Assembly (NCBI GenBank): GCA_964413055.1
Contig: CAYPRB010000006.1
Span: forward strand, 62,001 to 126,000
Origin: UBA3102 sp964413055
GTDB lineage: Bacteria > Bacillota > Desulfotomaculia > Desulfotomaculales > Pelotomaculaceae
Direction of reading: 5' to 3'
DNA: 64,000 bases
A model generated the notes under the pieces. That model did not search any database. It saw only the letters and a list, made by a program, of their open reading frames with translations, and was not told the DNA's origin. Positions within the stretch are counted from its first letter, which is position 1. Each line of letters starts with the position of its first letter. Shown here piece after piece: positions 15,863 to 24,224 of the stretch. A program made the translations under genes and the position numbers.

Positions 15863-18598
15863 ATGAAAAGAATTCCCGAACATAATAATAAAATATGGCG
15901 CATCAGGCGCCCGGTACCAGCTTTAAGCCGGATATTTGCCCGAAAGCTTAATATATCGCCCGTTACGGCCCAGTTGCTAATTAACCGGGGTATTTATACG
16001 GTAGAGCACGGGCAGGCCTTTCTGGGCAGTAAGTTGGAAGGGATGCACCCCCCGCAGCTTTTAAAAGATATGGAAAAAGCCGTCAGGAGAATATTGAAAG
16101 CTGCCGTATCGGGAGAAAAAGTACTGGTGTACGGTGATTACGATGTCGACGGGATCACTGCGTCGGTGCTGATGGTCCGGGTTTTGCGCCGGATGGGGGT
16201 AAATGTTGATTATTATATCCCCAGTCGTCTGGAGGAAGGCTACGGCCTGCATTTAGAAGTATTGCAGAAAGAACGGAAAAAAGGGACGCGACTGCTTCTA
16301 ACTGTGGATTGTGGGATAAGCTCCGGGGTAGAGTCATTATGGGCACAGGAAAACGGACTTGATGTCATCATAACCGACCATCACGAGCCTCCTGGCGCGG
16401 GGATACCTTCCGCCTGTGCGGTAATTAATCCTAAAAGGCCGGATTGTGAATACCCTTTTAAAGGGCTGGCCGGGGTCGGTGTAGCTCTCAAACTGGCCCA
16501 GGCACTTCTGGAGGAAATGGATGCGAGCAGTACAGCCTGGCAGGAATACCTTGATTTGGCGTGTCTGGGAACTATAGCCGATATTGTACCCGTTCACGGG
16601 GAAAACCGGATTATTGTAAAACACGGTCTATCTGTATTGACAAACACCTGTAACTGCGGTTTGCAGGCCTTGATGACGGCAAGCGGTATAAACCGGACCG
16701 GCTTAATTCCCCGGGAGGTAAGCTTCGGCCTGGCTCCCAGAATGAATGCTGCAGGTAGAATGGGCGACCCTATGCTGGCGGCAAGTCTTTTACTTGCTGA
16801 AGACGAAGAAACTGCCCGGCAAATAGCCGCTGAATTGAACCGGCTTAACCGGGACCGGCAAAAAATCGAGGCCGTTGTTTTGGAAGAGGCTTTAAACTTA
16901 TTGAAAGCAAGACTGGATCTGGAAAATGACCGCGTATTGGTACTCGCGTCGCAGAACTGGCACCCCGGAGTAATCGGAATTGTCGCGTCGCGATTGGTGG
17001 AGATTTATCACCGTCCGGTGCTGTTAATCTCTCTGGAGGGTGAAAAGGGAAAAGGTTCGGCCAGGAGCGTACCCGGTTTTAATATTTATGACGCCCTGAC
17101 TTATTGCCGGGGTTGTCTTCTTGAATACGGGGGACATGCTTTGGCCGCGGGTTTTTCCATTGCCGCCGGTAAAGTTGAAAATTTTCGGGATGAAATAAAT
17201 AAATATGCTGTTCACGTTGCCGGTGACCGGGAAATAATTCCGTTTTTGGAGATTGACAGTATTATTGATGTCGCCCAGGTATCGGAAGGCCTGGTTAACG
17301 AACTCAATTTACTGCATCCATTCGGACCTGAAAACCCGGATCCTTTGCTCTGCTGCCTTAAGACACCGGTTATGGAAAGCCGTGGTGTCGGTAAGGAGCT
17401 TGCCCACCTTAAAATGCGCCTGCGTGGGGGGAATGCGCCCCTGGACGGCATCGGTTTTAACCTTGGTGCTTACGCGGAGGTCGTTGCTACGGCAGAGGAA
17501 GTGGACCTTGCTTTTATACCCGGTATGAACGAATATAACGGGAGACGGTCCCTGCAATTAAAAGTTAAGGATGTGGGTATTCCTGCGGTGGTGGATTTTA
17601 TAGGACCGCAGGAGCGGGAAGATGTTGATCCTTCCGGGCTCCTTGCTACAACTTCAGATTTTATTGAGCAAGAAGAATTATTTATACCTGGATTTGTACT
17701 GGGGGTCATTAAAAAACTGGAAGTTGAACGCAAGCCGGAGTGGAGAGTGCCTAACCTAAAAACTCAAAATATTGAGCTGGTTGACCGCCGTAATTCGGCT
17801 GACCGGCCGGGTTATATGGCGGAGTTGGCGGGAAGCGGGGAGCCTACGCTGGTTATTACCTCATGTGGTTATCAGACCCTTGAATTGGGATACTATATGC
17901 AAATATCCAGACCTGCCTGGAAAGGAAAGGTTGCCTGCTGTCATTCCATGGTTCCTGAGCAGAATCGAAACAGGCTGGTCAAAATGTTTAAAGCAGGGGA
18001 AATCAAGGTTTTGTTTGCCACTCCGGATACTGCGGGTATTTTTGGAGCTCATGCCTGTCAGACGGTGCTTTACCACCTTCCTTTCAGTCCCGAGGAGGTT
18101 GATGGCATTATAAATGAACTGCAGCCCGGTGCCGGATTGTATTTTCTTTTTGGTCTCCATGACTTTAATGAAAACATTGCCGGATTAGAATCCCTGGCAC
18201 CGGACAGAAGTTATCTGGTTGCAATTTATCAACTCCTGCACCGGGTGAAAAACGGCAGCGGGCAGGTGAATTTAAATTCTGCCCGGGTGGCGCGTCAGCT
18301 TGCAAAAACTGGTTTTCCAAACTCGGGGGAATATACGGTAAGGGTTGCTCTTACCGTACTGGAGGAGTTGGATTTTATTAAAAGCATACGGTCGGGGAAA
18401 TCTTTCAGCATTGATTTATACCCGGCGCCCACAGAAAAAAGAAACTTGATGGAGGCCAAGACATACCGGCGCCTTCAAATAATAAAGGAGGAATCGTTGG
18501 TTTGGATGAGGAAACTATTAAAAGAGCCGTTACATAATATATTGTGGGATCAAGGTGCTTCAATTTCAGGAGGTAATGAGTTTGGATTTGAAGAATAA
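15863..18598 (+). CDS. recJ: Single-stranded-DNA-specific exonuclease RecJ
   Basis: 911 residues. The DHH phosphoesterase motif VYGDYDVDGIT is near residue 92 and TDHHEPP near 172, with DHHA1 glycine-rich sequence EYGGHALAAGFS near 425. RecJ degrades ssDNA 5' to 3' in recombination and mismatch repair. The protein is longer than the E. coli enzyme (577 residues); the extra C-terminal third (from about 590) contains a helicase-C-like stretch, KMFKAGEIKVLFATPD, without a matching ATP-binding half, as in Bacillus-type RecJ. It overlaps apt. Confidence 0.94.
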   Translation: MKRIPEHNNKIWRIRRPVPALSRIFARKLNISPVTAQLLINRGIYTVEHGQAFLGSKLEGMHPPQLLKDMEKAVRRILKAAVSGEKVLVYGDYDVDGITASVLMVRVLRRMGVNVDYYIPSRLEEGYGLHLEVLQKERKKGTRLLLTVDCGISSGVESLWAQENGLDVIITDHHEPPGAGIPSACAVINPKRPDCEYPFKGLAGVGVALKLAQALLEEMDASSTAWQEYLDLACLGTIADIVPVHGENRIIVKHGLSVLTNTCNCGLQALMTASGINRTGLIPREVSFGLAPRMNAAGRMGDPMLAASLLLAEDEETARQIAAELNRLNRDRQKIEAVVLEEALNLLKARLDLENDRVLVLASQNWHPGVIGIVASRLVEIYHRPVLLISLEGEKGKGSARSVPGFNIYDALTYCRGCLLEYGGHALAAGFSIAAGKVENFRDEINKYAVHVAGDREIIPFLEIDSIIDVAQVSEGLVNELNLLHPFGPENPDPLLCCLKTPVMESRGVGKELAHLKMRLRGGNAPLDGIGFNLGAYAEVVATAEEVDLAFIPGMNEYNGRRSLQLKVKDVGIPAVVDFIGPQEREDVDPSGLLATTSDFIEQEELFIPGFVLGVIKKLEVERKPEWRVPNLKTQNIELVDRRNSADRPGYMAELAGSGEPTLVITSCGYQTLELGYYMQISRPAWKGKVACCHSMVPEQNRNRLVKMFKAGEIKVLFATPDTAGIFGAHACQTVLYHLPFSPEEVDGIINELQPGAGLYFLFGLHDFNENIAGLESLAPDRSYLVAIYQLLHRVKNGSGQVNLNSARVARQLAKTGFPNSGEYTVRVALTVLEELDFIKSIRSGKSFSIDLYPAPTEKRNLMEAKTYRRLQIIKEESLVWMRKLLKEPLHNILWDQGASISGGNEFGFEE

Positions 18599-19100
18599 AA
18601 TCAGGGAGATACCGGATTTTCCCCGGGAAGGAATCAATTATAAAGATGTCTCCACCTTGCTTTTGGATAAGGATGCCTACCGCCGGGCCGTACAGGAGCT
18701 TGTAATGCAATGTAAGCATATTGAAGCGGATCTGATCGTCTGTCCCCAGTCTCGAGGCTTGGTCATCGGTGCTCCTCTGGCCTATATTTTAGGTGCGGGA
18801 TTAGTTACTCTGCATAAGCCGGGCAAACTTCCAGAAGATGCTCTGAGCTGGCATTATGACCTTGAGTTCGGAGAAGAAGCTCTTGGGGTGAACCAGGAAG
18901 CAATTAAACCGGAAACCAGGGTCCTGGTGGTAGATGAACTGATAGCCACGGGAGGAACGGCTTTCACCGCGATCAAGTTAATCGAAGGACTGGGCGGTGA
19001 GGTAGCAGGTACGGTTTTTTTAATTGAGCTTACAGGCCTGGGTGGAAGAGTAAAATTGCAAAATTATGATACAATTTCACTGGTTCAGTATAATTATTAA
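18582..19100 (+). CDS. apt: Adenine phosphoribosyltransferase
   Basis: 172 residues. The TTG at 18582 gives MDLKNKIREIPDFPREGI, the canonical APT start, and sits 7 nt after AGGAGGT within the 3' end of recJ; the ATG at 18576 is too near that site. The PRPP-binding loop is VLVVDELIATGGT. It makes AMP from adenine and PRPP. The middle part is somewhat divergent (SRGLVIGAPLAYILGAG). recJ-apt-relA order is typical for Firmicutes. Confidence 0.9.
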   Translation: MDLKNKIREIPDFPREGINYKDVSTLLLDKDAYRRAVQELVMQCKHIEADLIVCPQSRGLVIGAPLAYILGAGLVTLHKPGKLPEDALSWHYDLEFGEEALGVNQEAIKPETRVLVVDELIATGGTAFTAIKLIEGLGGEVAGTVFLIELTGLGGRVKLQNYDTISLVQYNY

Positions 19101-19110
19101 AGGAAATTGA

Positions 19111-21417
19111 TTGGTGATGGGAATTTACGCTTCTAATCATTCCGGCAAAAAAACCTGCCTTCCAGTTAAAGATATTAAGCCGGGAGCTGAGGTTATGCCC
19201 GATAGATGTAAAAATGAGGACATCTTAGCTGCTTTAAATGATTTATTTGAAAAAATAAGAGCGTATAATTCCAGCATAAATTTGGATACTGTTGCTGCTG
19301 CTTTTGATTATGCTCAAAAGGCGCACGGAAAACAAAAGCGGTTTTCAGGGGAGCCTTTTATTGTGCATCCCCTGGAGGTAACCAAAATACTGGCCGGCCT
19401 GGAACTGGATCAGGAAACTTTAGTGGCCGGTTTGCTGCATGATGTGGTTGAAGACACCGGAGTAACCCTGAAAGATATTGAAGTATGCTTCGGAAACGAA
19501 GTAACCCTCCTGGTAAACGGTGTGACCAAACTCAGCCGGATTGAATACAAGTCCAAAGAAGAATTACAGGCGGAAAACTTGCGCAAGATGTTTTTGGCGA
19601 TGGCTAAAGATATTCGGGTTATTTTGATTAAATTGGCTGACCGTCTGCACAATTTGCGTACGTTAAAATATCATCCCGAGCAACCGAAACAAGTGGAAAT
19701 TGCAGAAGAAACTTTGGAGATATTTGCCCCGCTGGCACACCGTTTAGGTATTTACAGGATAAAATGGGAATTGGAAGACCTGTCTTTTCGTTTCCGGGAG
19801 CCGGATAAATACTTTGCATTGGTAGAAGAAATTGCTATAACCCGTAGAAAGCGTGAAGAATATATCCGTTCGGTAATTTCTATTTTGAACGGAAAACTGA
19901 CCGCTATGGGAATTGAGGCCGCTATTGAGGGCCGTCCTAAACACCTGTACAGTATTTATGAAAAAATGATCGAACAGCAAAAAAGCCTTGACGAAATTTT
20001 TGATGTGTTGGCGGTACGTTGTCTGGTGGAAACAGTACGGGATTGTTACGCGACTTTGGGTATCGTCCATACCATGTGGACACCGATACCGGGCCGTTTT
20101 AAAGATTTCATCGCCATGCCCAAATCTAATATGTACCAGTCCCTGCATACAACCGTGGTCGGGCCTAAAGGGGAACCGTTGGAGGTGCAAATACGTACCT
20201 GGGATATGCACCGGACGGCGGAATATGGGATTGCAGCCCATTGGCGCTACAAGGAAGGCGGTAAGGAAGACAGTGAGTTTGACAAGAAACTTGCCTGGTT
20301 ACGGCAGCTTTTGGAGTGGCAGCATGACTTGCGAGATGCCCGCGAGTTTATGGAAAGTCTGAAAATAGATCTTTTTGCAGATGTCGTTTTTGTTTTTTCA
20401 CCCAAAGGTGACGTGTTGGAATTGCCGGCAGGCTCGGTGCCGCTGGATTTTGCCTACCGGATCCACACCGATGTAGGACACAGTTGTGTCGGTGCCAAGG
20501 TAAACAACCGGATTGTACCCCTGGAATACAAGTTAAAAAACGGTGACATTGTTGAAATTCTAACTTCAAAGCATAGCGGTCCCAGCCGGGATTGGCTTAA
20601 TATGGCTAAAACTTCTCATGCTAAAACTAAAATCAGACAATGGTTTAAAAAGGAGCAGCGGGAAGAGAATATAATTAAAGGCAAAGAAAGCTTCGAACGG
20701 GAGGCTAAAAAGCAGGGAATAGAAATTGAATCAATAAAAGGGGAAAAACTGGTCGAAATTGGAAAGAGATTCAGCATTTTTACCCTTGATGATCTTTACG
20801 CTGCGGTCGGGGACGGAGCGCTTACCGCGAACAGTATCCTGACCAAACTCAGGCTGGAAGAAGCCAGGACAGAGAAAAAGGGTTCACTTGCTGAAGAAGC
20901 CGGGGTGGTAAATACTGAATTTAAGCCCACGGCGGAATGGGGCCGGCCCACCCGGGGGATCCGGGTTAAGGGGACCGAAAATTTACTGATTAGGTTGGCG
21001 CACTGTTGCAACCCCGTACCCGGTGATCCGATCATCGGATATATAACCAGGGGCCGCGGGGTATCCATACACCGTACCGACTGCAGGAATATAGTCTCAT
21101 ATCAGAATGACGAGAATGAAAGACTGGTGGAAGTGGCCTGGGACAGAGAGTTTAAGGAACCCTTTCAGGTTAAGCTGGAAATAAACGGTATGGACCGGGC
21201 TGGTCTTTTGAGTGAAGTGATGGCCATCCTGTCAGAAATGAAAATCAGCGCCAACTGGGTAAATGCCCGCGGTAAAAAAGACCACGGAGCGGTAATAGGG
21301 TTGGTAATTGAGGTTAAAGGGTTGGAACAGCTGGGGCGTATCACGAATAAAATCAGACAGATTAAAGATGTTTATGGTGTCAGGCGGGTCAGCTTCAGTG
21401 GTCAGACATTAGGTTAG
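19111..21417 (+). CDS. relA: Bifunctional (p)ppGpp synthetase/hydrolase RelA/SpoT
   Basis: 768 residues: HD hydrolase domain (GLLHDVVEDTG near residue 107), synthetase domain (YQSLHTTVVGP near 344), TGS domain (VFVFSPKGDVLELPAGS), zinc-finger-like region (LAHCCNPVPGDPIIGYITRGRG) and C-terminal ACT domain. It sets ppGpp levels in the stringent response. The first 28 residues look non-conserved; TTG 19111, GTG 19114 or ATG 19195 could all be starts. It follows apt by 10 bp. Confidence 0.95.
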   Translation: MVMGIYASNHSGKKTCLPVKDIKPGAEVMPDRCKNEDILAALNDLFEKIRAYNSSINLDTVAAAFDYAQKAHGKQKRFSGEPFIVHPLEVTKILAGLELDQETLVAGLLHDVVEDTGVTLKDIEVCFGNEVTLLVNGVTKLSRIEYKSKEELQAENLRKMFLAMAKDIRVILIKLADRLHNLRTLKYHPEQPKQVEIAEETLEIFAPLAHRLGIYRIKWELEDLSFRFREPDKYFALVEEIAITRRKREEYIRSVISILNGKLTAMGIEAAIEGRPKHLYSIYEKMIEQQKSLDEIFDVLAVRCLVETVRDCYATLGIVHTMWTPIPGRFKDFIAMPKSNMYQSLHTTVVGPKGEPLEVQIRTWDMHRTAEYGIAAHWRYKEGGKEDSEFDKKLAWLRQLLEWQHDLRDAREFMESLKIDLFADVVFVFSPKGDVLELPAGSVPLDFAYRIHTDVGHSCVGAKVNNRIVPLEYKLKNGDIVEILTSKHSGPSRDWLNMAKTSHAKTKIRQWFKKEQREENIIKGKESFEREAKKQGIEIESIKGEKLVEIGKRFSIFTLDDLYAAVGDGALTANSILTKLRLEEARTEKKGSLAEEAGVVNTEFKPTAEWGRPTRGIRVKGTENLLIRLAHCCNPVPGDPIIGYITRGRGVSIHRTDCRNIVSYQNDENERLVEVAWDREFKEPFQVKLEINGMDRAGLLSEVMAILSEMKISANWVNARGKKDHGAVIGLVIEVKGLEQLGRITNKIRQIKDVYGVRRVSFSGQTLG

Positions 21418-21440
21418 CAGGCAGGTCGGGAGGGTGTATT

Positions 21441-21890
21441 TTGCGGGCAGTAGTGCAAAGAACTGTCGGAAGTTCGGTAACGGTAGGAGACAGGTTGGTT
21501 GGCGAGATTGGCCATGGCCTGGTGGTATTTCTGGGTGTGGGGCGTGGGGACACTGTGAATGATGCCGGGTATCTGGCCGGCAAGGTGGCAGATTTAAGGA
21601 TATTTGAAGATGAGCAGGGAAAGATGAATCTTTCCGTCCTTGATATTCACGGAGCAGTGCTGGCGGTGTCGCAGTTCACTCTTTACGGGGACTGCCGGAA
21701 GGGAAGGCGACCGGGGTTTTCTGAAGCCTTACCGCCGGAAGAGGCCCGTGGATTGTACGACCAGTTTGTAGAAAAATTAAAAGAGCTGGGGACCAGAGTG
21801 ACCACCGGTTGTTTCCGGGAGCATATGAAAGTAAAAATAATAAATGACGGTCCCGTTACTTTTTTACTTGACAGTAAAAAGAATTTTTAA
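21441..21890 (+). CDS. dtd: D-aminoacyl-tRNA deacylase
   Basis: 149 residues, full DTD length, with the catalytic SQFTLYGD motif and the cross-subunit NDGPVT motif (GP variant). It hydrolyses D-aminoacyl-tRNA and protects against mischarged glycine. TTG start at 21441 after GGGAGGGTG. It is 23 bp after relA, as in Bacillus. Confidence 0.96.
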   Translation: MRAVVQRTVGSSVTVGDRLVGEIGHGLVVFLGVGRGDTVNDAGYLAGKVADLRIFEDEQGKMNLSVLDIHGAVLAVSQFTLYGDCRKGRRPGFSEALPPEEARGLYDQFVEKLKELGTRVTTGCFREHMKVKIINDGPVTFLLDSKKNF

Positions 21891-21906
21891 AACGGAGGTA
21901 ATGTGA

Positions 21907-22530
21907 GTGATTTTAGAAAGGCTGCCTGTGGGTCCGATAGAGGCAAACTGTTATATTATTGGATGTAAAAAAACTAAAACGGGTGCCGTGGTTGACCCCG
22001 GTGCCGAAGCGGACAGGATTTTAAAGAGGGTTGAGAAATTGGGTTTAAAGATAAAATACATCATTCTTACCCACGGCCATGTCGATCATATCGGTGCCCT
22101 GGGAGAAGTTAGAGAGGCTACCGGTGCTGAGGTTTTGATTCACGCTGAGGATGCCGATATGCTTACGGAATCACGTAAGAACCTTTCTTTTTTCATGGGT
22201 TCGACGATTAACTTTAAAGCGGCGGACCGTGTTCTCCAAGAGGGCGATATAATTGAAATAGGGGATATCAAGGTGGAAGTGCTGCATACCCCCGGACATA
22301 CCAAGGGCGGTATTTGTCTTAAGTGCAGTCCGGAAATAGTCATCACCGGGGATACTCTTTTCGCCGGGTCGGTAGGCCGGTCGGATTTTCCGGGTGGGAG
22401 TCATAAACAGCTTATTGCCTCCATCAAAAACAAACTGATGCATTTTCCGCCCCAAACCAAGGTTTATCCGGGGCACGGCCCGGAAACAACCATTCAAGAA
22501 GAGGAAATGTATAACCCTTTTTTAAGGTAG
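21907..22530 (+). CDS. Metallo-beta-lactamase-fold hydrolase (YqgX/GloB-like)
   Basis: 207 residues with the metal motif THGHVDHIG near residue 57, HTPGHTKGG near 135, GDTLFAGSVGR and the late histidine in YPGHGPET. This is the short glyoxalase II-like group without the C-terminal glutathione-binding domain, so the substrate (a thioester?) is not determined. GTG start after GGAGGTAATG, 16 bp after dtd. Confidence 0.88.
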   Translation: MILERLPVGPIEANCYIIGCKKTKTGAVVDPGAEADRILKRVEKLGLKIKYIILTHGHVDHIGALGEVREATGAEVLIHAEDADMLTESRKNLSFFMGSTINFKAADRVLQEGDIIEIGDIKVEVLHTPGHTKGGICLKCSPEIVITGDTLFAGSVGRSDFPGGSHKQLIASIKNKLMHFPPQTKVYPGHGPETTIQEEEMYNPFLR

Positions 22531-22566
22531 TATTGCATAAAATTAAAAAAGATTATATCCGATAAA

Positions 22567-22595
22567 TTGACAAACCATGGCGGGTTAATTACAAT
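22567..22595 (+). promoter_or_regulatory. sigmaA promoter of the hisS-aspS T-box transcript
   Basis: TTGACA (22567-22572) and TACAAT (22590-22595) with a 17-bp spacer, starting transcription near 22602. Confidence 0.75.
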
Positions 22596-22603
22596 ATCTT
22601 TAT

Positions 22604-22875
22604 AGTGTGAAAGTGATGACCGGGGCGAGTAAATGCACTTGACCTGCGTCAGGGAGGGAAGGCCGGTGACTGGAAGCCTTCCCGGCAGGCAGCGTTGAAA
22701 AACACCCGGGAGCGGCCCCCGAAAGTGCGATGGACATTAGTAGACCGGCCCGGCAGCCTCCGTTATCAGGTTTAAAGGGATAGCTGAGGTTATCCGAAAA
22801 AGGGTGGCACCACGGATGAAAAATCCGTCCCTGGCAATGCTTTTGAATGCATGCCCGGGGCGGTTCTGCTTTTTG
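22604..22875 (+). promoter_or_regulatory. T-box leader of hisS-aspS with overlapping AAC/CAC specifier
   Basis: Stem I spans roughly 22615-22725 with AGTA (22630-22633), an AGGGAGGGAAGGCCGGTGAC distal arm and the specifier strand ending AACACCCGGGAGC. Aligning this strand to the Leu T-box in the same window (10 nt from specifier to GAGC) puts AAC (Asn, 22701-22703) at the specifier, followed by a purine; CAC (His, 22703-22705) overlaps it. The T-box AGGGTGGCACCACGG (22801-22815) has TGGC, which pairs with a G73 discriminator (Asn/Asp), not the C73 of tRNA-His. Terminator stem 22825-22863 runs into a T-rich tract. Confidence 0.88.
22825..22875 (+). terminator. T-box terminator upstream of hisS
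   Basis: CCGTCCC..GGCA pairs with TGCC..GGGGCGG, followed by TTCTGCTTTTTG. It competes with the antiterminator formed by the T-box and GTCCC. Confidence 0.75.
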
Positions 22876-22890
22876 AAGGGGTGATTTTAT

Positions 22891-24156
22891 TTGTTGACCA
22901 CACGTCCCCGCGGTACCAATGATATTTTCCCCGGCGAGGTGGAAAAATGGCAGTACCTTGAAAGGCACATGCACCGGATTTGCCGTGAGTACGGTTATTC
23001 CGAGATCAGAACGCCCGTTTTTGAACATACCGAGTTGTTCATGCGCGGGGTGGGTGATACTACAGACGTGGTAGAAAAAGAGATGTATACTTTCAGTGAC
23101 CGGGGAAACCGCAGTATTACTTTAAGGCCTGAGAATACCGCACCGGTGGTCAGGGCTTACCTGGAAGACAAACTGTACGTCCGTCCGCAACCGGTAAAGT
23201 TGTATTATATCGGGCCGATGTTCCGTTATGACCGGCCCCAGTCCGGGCGTTTCCGCCAGTTTCACCAGTTCGGGGTTGAGGTTTTCGGTACCCGGGACCC
23301 GGCAGTGGATGCCGAGGTTATGGCGATGGCCATGGATTTTTACGGGAGGTTGGGATTAAAGAATCTTGAACTGCAAATAAACAGTGTCGGGTGTTCCCGT
23401 TGCAGGTCGGCCATGCGTGAGAAATTGCAGGACTTCTTTCGTGAGCGCCGGGAAGAAATATGTAATAATTGCCGGGATAGGCTGGAAAAAAATCCGTTAC
23501 GTCTACTGGATTGCAAGGAGGAGTGTTGTCGGAAGGCCGGGATGAATGCACCGGTTACCACTGACTGTTTGTGTGTGGATTGTACCGCTCATTTTGAAGC
23601 GGTTAAAAGACTTCTTGAGGTATTGAATATTGAATACATCGTGAACCCTCGTCTGGTACGCGGATTGGACTATTATACTCATACCGCCTTTGAAATTACG
23701 GTTCCCGGAATCGGTGCCCAAAGCTCCATCGGTGGCGGCGGTCGTTATGACGCCCTGGTTGAGACTTGTGGCGGTCCCCCTACACCGGGAGTTGGTTTTG
23801 CCCTGGGCATGGAACGGATTCTTTTAGCCATGGAGCGCCAGGGAATCACCGGACGGGAAGAATCCGGACCGGTAGTGTTTGTAGTGACGGCGGGACAGGT
23901 ACCGGCTGCAGTAGCGGCAGCCTTTAAATTGGTTTTCAGATTGCGTGCCGCAGGTATTCCGGCCGATAAGGACTACTTAAACCGCAGCCTGAAAGCTCAA
24001 ATGAAATATGCCGGCAGAATCGGCATCAGGCACGTTGTCATCACCGGTGAAGAGGAGATGGAAAAAGGTGTGGTTACGGTACGGGATATGGATGCGGGGA
24101 AACAGGAGACGGTACCGGCTGGTGAAGTGGTGAAATATATCAGGTCCAGGTATTGA
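22891..24156 (+). CDS. hisS: Histidyl-tRNA synthetase
   Basis: 421 residues. Class II motif 2 MFRYDRPQSGRFRQFHQ near residue 111, HisA motif LVRGLDYYTHTAFE near 253 and motif 3 GVGFALGMERI near 303; an anticodon-binding domain ends the protein. TTG at 22891 follows AAGGGGTGA by 6 nt. It shares the T-box leader with aspS 68 bp downstream. Confidence 0.97.
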   Translation: MLTTRPRGTNDIFPGEVEKWQYLERHMHRICREYGYSEIRTPVFEHTELFMRGVGDTTDVVEKEMYTFSDRGNRSITLRPENTAPVVRAYLEDKLYVRPQPVKLYYIGPMFRYDRPQSGRFRQFHQFGVEVFGTRDPAVDAEVMAMAMDFYGRLGLKNLELQINSVGCSRCRSAMREKLQDFFRERREEICNNCRDRLEKNPLRLLDCKEECCRKAGMNAPVTTDCLCVDCTAHFEAVKRLLEVLNIEYIVNPRLVRGLDYYTHTAFEITVPGIGAQSSIGGGGRYDALVETCGGPPTPGVGFALGMERILLAMERQGITGREESGPVVFVVTAGQVPAAVAAAFKLVFRLRAAGIPADKDYLNRSLKAQMKYAGRIGIRHVVITGEEEMEKGVVTVRDMDAGKQETVPAGEVVKYIRSRY

Positions 24157-24224
24157 TACTTTTGCACGCCCTTATGCGAAAACAGGTTTGTTGGTTGAAG
24201 AAATGACCGGGAGGGACTTTAAGA

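Noticed and set aside
22600..23028. Minus-strand frame of 142 codons over the hisS leader
   Set aside because: It is antisense to the T-box and the start of hisS, with no ribosome site.
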